Part shown: piece after piece, positions 60,153 to 64,000 of the stretch | How the letters are laid out: the number at the start of each line of letters is the position of its first letter | Position numbering within the stretch: the stretch's first letter is position 1 | DNA from: DASQPA01 sp963757335 | GTDB taxonomy: Bacteria; Acidobacteriota; Thermoanaerobaculia; Multivoradales; UBA5704 | Assembly: GCA_963757335.1 (NCBI GenBank) | Contig: CAVWRJ010000025.1 | Coordinates: 434,001 to 498,000 of the forward strand | Direction: 5' to 3' | DNA length: 64,000 bases | Made by a program: the position numbers and the translations under genes | The notes under the pieces: model-generated | Databases searched by the model: none | What the model was told of the DNA's origin: nothing | Seen by the model: only the letters and a program-made list of their open reading frames with translations

Positions 60153-61676
60153 TCATAGCGTCACCCGCCGATCGAGGCTCCGGTACTGGATGGCTTCCGC
60201 CAGGTGGGCGGCGCGGATCGGCCCACCTCCGGCTAAGTCCGAGATCGTCCTCGCGACTTTCAGGATGCGGTCGAGGGCGCGGGCGGAGAGGCCGAGCTTC
60301 TCGAAGGCGGCGTCGAGGAGGGCCCGGCCGGCGGGGTCGACGGCGCAGTGCCGGTAGAGCGCCTCTGGACCCATGGCGGCGTTGATCGGCGTCGTCGTGC
60401 CGGGGCCGAAGCGTTCGCCCTGGAGGGCTCGGGCGTCCTCCACCCGCCGCGCCACCGCCGATGTGGGCTCGCCCCGGGTGCCGCGCAGCTCGCGCAGAGT
60501 GACCGCCGGCACCTCGACGTGGAGGTCGATCCGATCGAGGAGCGGCCCCGAGACCCGCGCCCGGTAGCGCTCGACCAAGGGTGGCGAGCAGCGGCACTCG
60601 TATCTCGGGTCTCCCAGGTGGCCACACGGACAGGGGTTCATCGCGGCGAGGAGCGAGAAGCGGGCGGGAAAGAGGAGGTGGGCGCGCGCTCGTACGACGC
60701 TCACCATCCCCTCTTCGAGCGGCTGGCGGAGGGCCTCCAGGGTGTCGCGCCGGAACTCCGGCAGCTCGTCCAGGAAGAGGACGCCGTTGTGGGCCAGGCT
60801 CGCCTCGCCGGGGCGCGGGAGAGGACCGCCGCCGATCATGCCGGCGGTCGAGGTGCCGGTATGGGGACTTCTGAAGGGGCGCTCGCGGAGGAGCCCGGCC
60901 GGCGGCTCCTCGGCGACCAGGGAGTGGACCTTGGTGACCGCGATCGACTCTGACAGAGTGAGCGGCGGCAGGAGGCCCGGCAGGCGGCGGGCGAGCATGG
61001 TCTTGCCCGAGCCGGGAGGCCCGATGAAGAGGAGATTGTGTCCCCCGGCGGCCGAAACTTCGAGCGCCCGCTTGGCCGTCTCCTGGCCCCGCACCTCGGA
61101 GAGGTCCGGAGTCACCGAGAAGGTCAGGGTGTCCAAGGGTGGAGCCGGGGCGGCGGGCAGGGGGTCGACGCCCAGCAGGTGCTGGATCGCCTCGGCTAAG
61201 CTGGTGATCGGGATGACCGGCACCGCCCCGAGGGCCGCGGCCTCCCCGGCGTTGGGGGCCGGCAGGAGAACTTCGCGGACCCCCAGGCGCCGGCCGAGGT
61301 CGGCGATGGCGAGGCCGCCGCGGACGCTCCGCACGGCGCCGTCCAGACCCAGCTCGCCGCAGAGCAGGCGGCCGGCGAGGACCTCCTCCGGCAGCTGGCC
61401 GTGGGCGGCGAGGAGAGCGAGGGCGATCGCCAGGTCTAGGTGGTTGCCCTGTTTCCGGAGATCGGCCGGGGCGAGGTTGATGACGACAGACTTCGGGGGC
61501 AGGTCGAAACCGCAGTTCTTGATCGCCGAACGCACCCGTTCGCGGCTCTCGCGAACCGAGGCATCGGGCAGGCCGACGATCTGGACTTGTGGCAGGCCGT
61601 TGTGGACGTCAACTTCCACCTGGACGGGGCGGGCCTCGATTCCCCATGGGGTGGCGGCAGTGGCTCGGGCTAGCAT
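60153..61676 (-). CDS. comM: ComM/YifB family AAA+ protein (Mg-chelatase-like)
   Basis: A 507-residue hexameric helicase that promotes branch migration in natural transformation. The N-terminal domain has VDVHNGLPQVQIVGLPDASV and ESRERVRSAIKNCGFDLP. The AAA+ domain has Walker A GPPGSGKTMLARRLPG, Walker B GVLFLDELPEF, and the zinc-like AMNPCPCGHLGDPRYECRC, then the C-terminal helical domain. Normal length, no frame break. It is divergent from the GT4 gene and has its own short promoter gap. Confidence 0.96.
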   Translation of the reverse strand: MLARATAATPWGIEARPVQVEVDVHNGLPQVQIVGLPDASVRESRERVRSAIKNCGFDLPPKSVVINLAPADLRKQGNHLDLAIALALLAAHGQLPEEVLAGRLLCGELGLDGAVRSVRGGLAIADLGRRLGVREVLLPAPNAGEAAALGAVPVIPITSLAEAIQHLLGVDPLPAAPAPPLDTLTFSVTPDLSEVRGQETAKRALEVSAAGGHNLLFIGPPGSGKTMLARRLPGLLPPLTLSESIAVTKVHSLVAEEPPAGLLRERPFRSPHTGTSTAGMIGGGPLPRPGEASLAHNGVLFLDELPEFRRDTLEALRQPLEEGMVSVVRARAHLLFPARFSLLAAMNPCPCGHLGDPRYECRCSPPLVERYRARVSGPLLDRIDLHVEVPAVTLRELRGTRGEPTSAVARRVEDARALQGERFGPGTTTPINAAMGPEALYRHCAVDPAGRALLDAAFEKLGLSARALDRILKVARTISDLAGGGPIRAAHLAEAIQYRSLDRRVTL

Positions 61677-61773
61677 ACGGGGAGGGACGTAAAAACTCTC
61701 GCCATCTTGCAGGGAATTTTTCCGAAATCGGCGGTAGCAGAGCTATGCCTTTCATTTTATTGGACTTAAGGTG

Positions 61774-62973
61774 ATGAAAATTCTCGTCGTGGCCACCAAG
61801 GCGCCCTGGCCGCCGGAGGACGGCGGGCGGTTGCTCCTCCTCCATACCCTGGAGGGGCTGGCCACGGCCGGGCACCGGGTGACCTTCGTCGCGCCCGTCG
61901 ATCCGGCCCGGTTCGAGCTCAGCTCGGTCGCCAGCGCTCTCGGTCCCCTCTGCTCGCCCCATCTGGTCGCGGTCCACCCGGCAGGTCGCCTCCTCACCCT
62001 CGGCCGGTCGGCGGGGAGAGGCATGCCGCTCTCGGTCGCCCGTCACTCTCTGCCGGCAGTGCGGAGCGAGGTGGAGCGGCTCCTCGCCGCCGAGCCTTTC
62101 GATGTCGTGCACGCCGAGCAGCTTCAGGCGCTCTCCCAGGTGCCCCGGAGAGGGACGCCGCCGGTCGTGCTGCGGGCCCAGAACGTCGAGAGCGCTCTCT
62201 GGGCGGCGGCCGCCCGGCGGCGGGGCGGTCTGGCGGGAGCGCTCCTCGCGATCGAGGCCCGGCGCCTGGCGGCCTGGGAGGGGGGGGCGGTCCGGAGAGC
62301 CGCGAGGACCGTCGCCCTCACCCCGGAGGACGCGGCGCGGCTCGCCGGGTTGGCAGGGCGGAGCGCCGCCGGAAAGGTCAGGGTCGTGGCCGCTCCTTTC
62401 CCGCCGACCTTGCCGTCGGGCGGCAGCACCCTCTCCGGCGATCCGGCGGTCGTCGTACTGGGGAGCGCCGGCTGGCTCCCCAATGCCGACTCCGCGGCCT
62501 GGTTTCGGCACGAGGTCTGGCCCGCCGTCCGCGCCGAGCTGCCCGCAGCCGCCCTCCACCTCTTCGGAGTGGACGACAGCGGGGACTCCGCGGCGGGCGT
62601 CACGGTCCATCCGGCTCCCACCGACAGCGCCGACGCCTTCCCGGCCGGCGCCATCCTGGCGGTGCCGGTGCGGATCGCCTCCGGGGTGCGGATGAAGATC
62701 CTCGAGGCCTGGGCGCGCGGGGTGCCGGTCGTGGGGACGCCCGAGGCGGTCTCCGGGCTCGGCGCCGAGAGCGGACGCGAGCTGCTGGTGGCGGGAGACC
62801 CGGCCGGGTTCGCCGCCGCTCTGGCTCGCCTCCACGGCGAGCCCGCGCTCGCCCGCTCGCTCGTCGCTGCCGGGAGGGCGGCGCTCCGGGAGCGGCACGA
62901 CCCGGCGGCATTCACCGCGCGGCTCGCGGCAATCTACGGCGAGGTCAGGTCATCAGCCGCCGGAGCCCGGTGA
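61774..62973 (+). CDS. GT4 glycosyltransferase
   Basis: A 399-residue GT4 enzyme starting MKILVVATKAPWPPEDGGRL. It has FDVVHAEQLQALSQVP, VVLRAQNVESALWAAAARRR (the HNVE-like motif of family GT4 stp1-type proteins), VVLGSAGWLPNADSAAWF, VRIASGVRMKILEAWARGVP (E-x-W catalytic region) and VVGTPEAVSGL. The ATG at 61774 follows AAGGTG. Its 3' end overlaps the convergent membrane-protein gene by 29 bases. Role in a surface glycan is likely, though it stands apart from the main cluster. Confidence 0.9.
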   Translation: MKILVVATKAPWPPEDGGRLLLLHTLEGLATAGHRVTFVAPVDPARFELSSVASALGPLCSPHLVAVHPAGRLLTLGRSAGRGMPLSVARHSLPAVRSEVERLLAAEPFDVVHAEQLQALSQVPRRGTPPVVLRAQNVESALWAAAARRRGGLAGALLAIEARRLAAWEGGAVRRAARTVALTPEDAARLAGLAGRSAAGKVRVVAAPFPPTLPSGGSTLSGDPAVVVLGSAGWLPNADSAAWFRHEVWPAVRAELPAAALHLFGVDDSGDSAAGVTVHPAPTDSADAFPAGAILAVPVRIASGVRMKILEAWARGVPVVGTPEAVSGLGAESGRELLVAGDPAGFAAALARLHGEPALARSLVAAGRAALRERHDPAAFTARLAAIYGEVRSSAAGAR

Positions 62974-64000
62974 GGCCCGAGCGCCAGGTGAGGCCGAAAA
63001 CCAGGAGGTCGAGCCCGGCGAGAGCGGCGAGGGCGAGCCCCGGCGGCAGGGTGCGGAGCGCCAGCAGCCCGACACCGAGGAGGAACGAGCCGGCGGCGAC
63101 CAGGAGCGCCCGGACCGGGGTCAGGGGGGACTGCTCCTGGAGCAGCCCGCGGAGGCCGCCCTCGATCTCCAGAGCCAGGTCGGCGTCCCAGGCGCTGCCC
63201 CAGGCGAAGACCGCGGCGAGACCGGTCACGAGGAGCCCAGAGGCGGCGGTCGCGGTCGAAATCTCGCCCACCCCGAGCTCGCTTCTAAAGCCGAGGACGA
63301 GCGTGCAAACCACGCCACTGAGGAGGAGCGGAGCGAGGAGCGCCGCGAGCTCCGCCCGGAGCAGCTCTCCCGGGGAGAGGGGCGCGATGAGGAGGAGGCC
63401 CAGCCGGTTCCCCTCCGCGCCGATGGGGCTCGACGAGCCGTCCACCAGCATCAGGAGGGCGAGGAGGGCGACCGACCCGGGGATCGTCAGGGCGTCGGGC
63501 AGGCCGCGGGCGAGGAGCGCCGGGCGGAGGTGGGGGAAACCGGCGAGCAGAGCGGCGACCATCCCGAGCCGGGCCCAGTCCACCCACTGCCGGCCGCGGC
63601 TGAGGAGCTCGCGGGTGAGGAGCGCCGCAGCCGGGGTCCGCCGGCGGGCGAGGCCGCGGGTGAGCAGATGCACGACGGGGCGTCGCCGCGGCCGCGGGCT
63701 GGCGCCCAGATGAGCTTGGAAGGCCCGCTCGTAGAGCCGGCCGAGGCGGCCCGCGAGCGGTCCCAGGGCGAGGGCGAGCGCCAGGCCCGGACCGCAGAGG
63801 AGGACACCGATCCAGGGGAGGGCGCGCGCCCCGAGGGCGACGGCGAGCGCCGTGCCCAGCCCGCAAAAGGAGAGGAGCCAGAAATTGCCGAGCCGCGCTA
63901 CCGTCGAAACGGCGAGCGCACGTACCCGCTCGGCCGGAGAGAGCGGCAGGGTGAAGAGGAGCTTCGCCCGGTCGCCCACCGCCTGCTCGCGGAGCGCCAG
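62945..64000 (-). CDS. Polytopic membrane protein, ABC-2-permease-like, 5' end outside window
   Basis: The frame is open to the right edge (LALREQAVGDRAKLL...), so the N-terminus is missing. At least 350 residues with about eight hydrophobic segments rich in Leu/Ala, including FWLLSFCGLGTALAVALGAR and VALLALLMLVDGSSSP, plus a positively charged loop (RPRRRPVVHLLTRGLARRRT). Recurrent LFTLPLSPAERVRALAVS and LLLIAPLSPGELLRAELAA segments resemble the internal duplication of ABC-2 export permeases, so a transport role is inferred. The partner ATPase is not in the window. Confidence 0.6.
   Translation of the reverse strand: MALREQAVGDRAKLLFTLPLSPAERVRALAVSTVARLGNFWLLSFCGLGTALAVALGARALPWIGVLLCGPGLALALALGPLAGRLGRLYERAFQAHLGASPRPRRRPVVHLLTRGLARRRTPAAALLTRELLSRGRQWVDWARLGMVAALLAGFPHLRPALLARGLPDALTIPGSVALLALLMLVDGSSSPIGAEGNRLGLLLIAPLSPGELLRAELAALLAPLLLSGVVCTLVLGFRSELGVGEISTATAASGLLVTGLAAVFAWGSAWDADLALEIEGGLRGLLQEQSPLTPVRALLVAAGSFLLGVGLLALRTLPPGLALAALAGLDLLVFGLTWRSGLTGLRRLMT

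Overview
The window is high-GC, gene-dense DNA whose gene content points to an Acidobacteriota-like bacterium (Thermoanaerobaculia/Holophagae type; inference, moderate confidence). Supporting signs are exported proteins built from 'PCRxxDTR...GYF' and 'GYFWFFDPxNVE' modules, a FecR/tryptophan-rich secreted protein, a bactofilin, many glycosyltransferases and an NRPS. Several long genes carry one-base frame shifts, often in G/C runs. These look more like residual indels of a draft or metagenome assembly than real gene decay, and frameshifted genes are annotated here as single genes.

Layout. 1-6726 (-): a partial multimodular NRPS (C-A-T-C-A-T-C...), 62 bp downstream of a DEAD-box RNA helicase (to 8483). 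8579-19033: an exported beta-propeller-like protein, a class V aminotransferase paired with a DedA-PAP2 fusion, and a run of minus-strand secreted proteins (a small GYFWFFDP-module protein, a VWD-domain protein with tandem C-terminal repeats, a lipoprotein, and a beta-helix protein ending in two GYFWFFDP modules). 19146-20099: an SPFH protein.

20200-26500 is an accessory island. It holds a MazE-like antitoxin with an internally deleted MazF, gene fragments, a duplicated dehydrogenase 3' end, an IS110 transposase and a DUF559 gene inside about 165-bp inverted repeats, a 21-bp minisatellite, tRNA-Cys and tRNA-Gly, and an orphan DUF433 antitoxin. Most interesting are two tiny double-glycine-leader, cysteine-rich RiPP-precursor-like genes (21245-21382 and 26275-26466). 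Each is trapped between the true 3' end of a host gene and a displaced second copy of that 3' end.

26492-37570 is mostly housekeeping: yraN, cysS, a cohesin-like lipoprotein, def, a TPR/cyclic-nucleotide-binding protein, the FecR/DUF6600-like protein, thiE-lspA-rluD, ald, a bactofilin, and tRNA-Gly(CCC).

37611-59294 is a surface-polysaccharide region: single and fused GT2/GT4 glycosyltransferases, two membrane GT-C-type transferases, two methyltransferases, coiled-coil helper proteins, and an ABC-2 Wzm/Wzt-type exporter. Interleaved are FG-GAP and DTR/GYF secreted proteins. Four copies of a MITE-like palindromic repeat lie in the window, one of them in frame inside a GT2-GT4 fusion.

59295-64000: a HigBA-like toxin-antitoxin pair with a candidate operator, comM, another GT4 gene, and a partial multi-span membrane protein running off the right edge.
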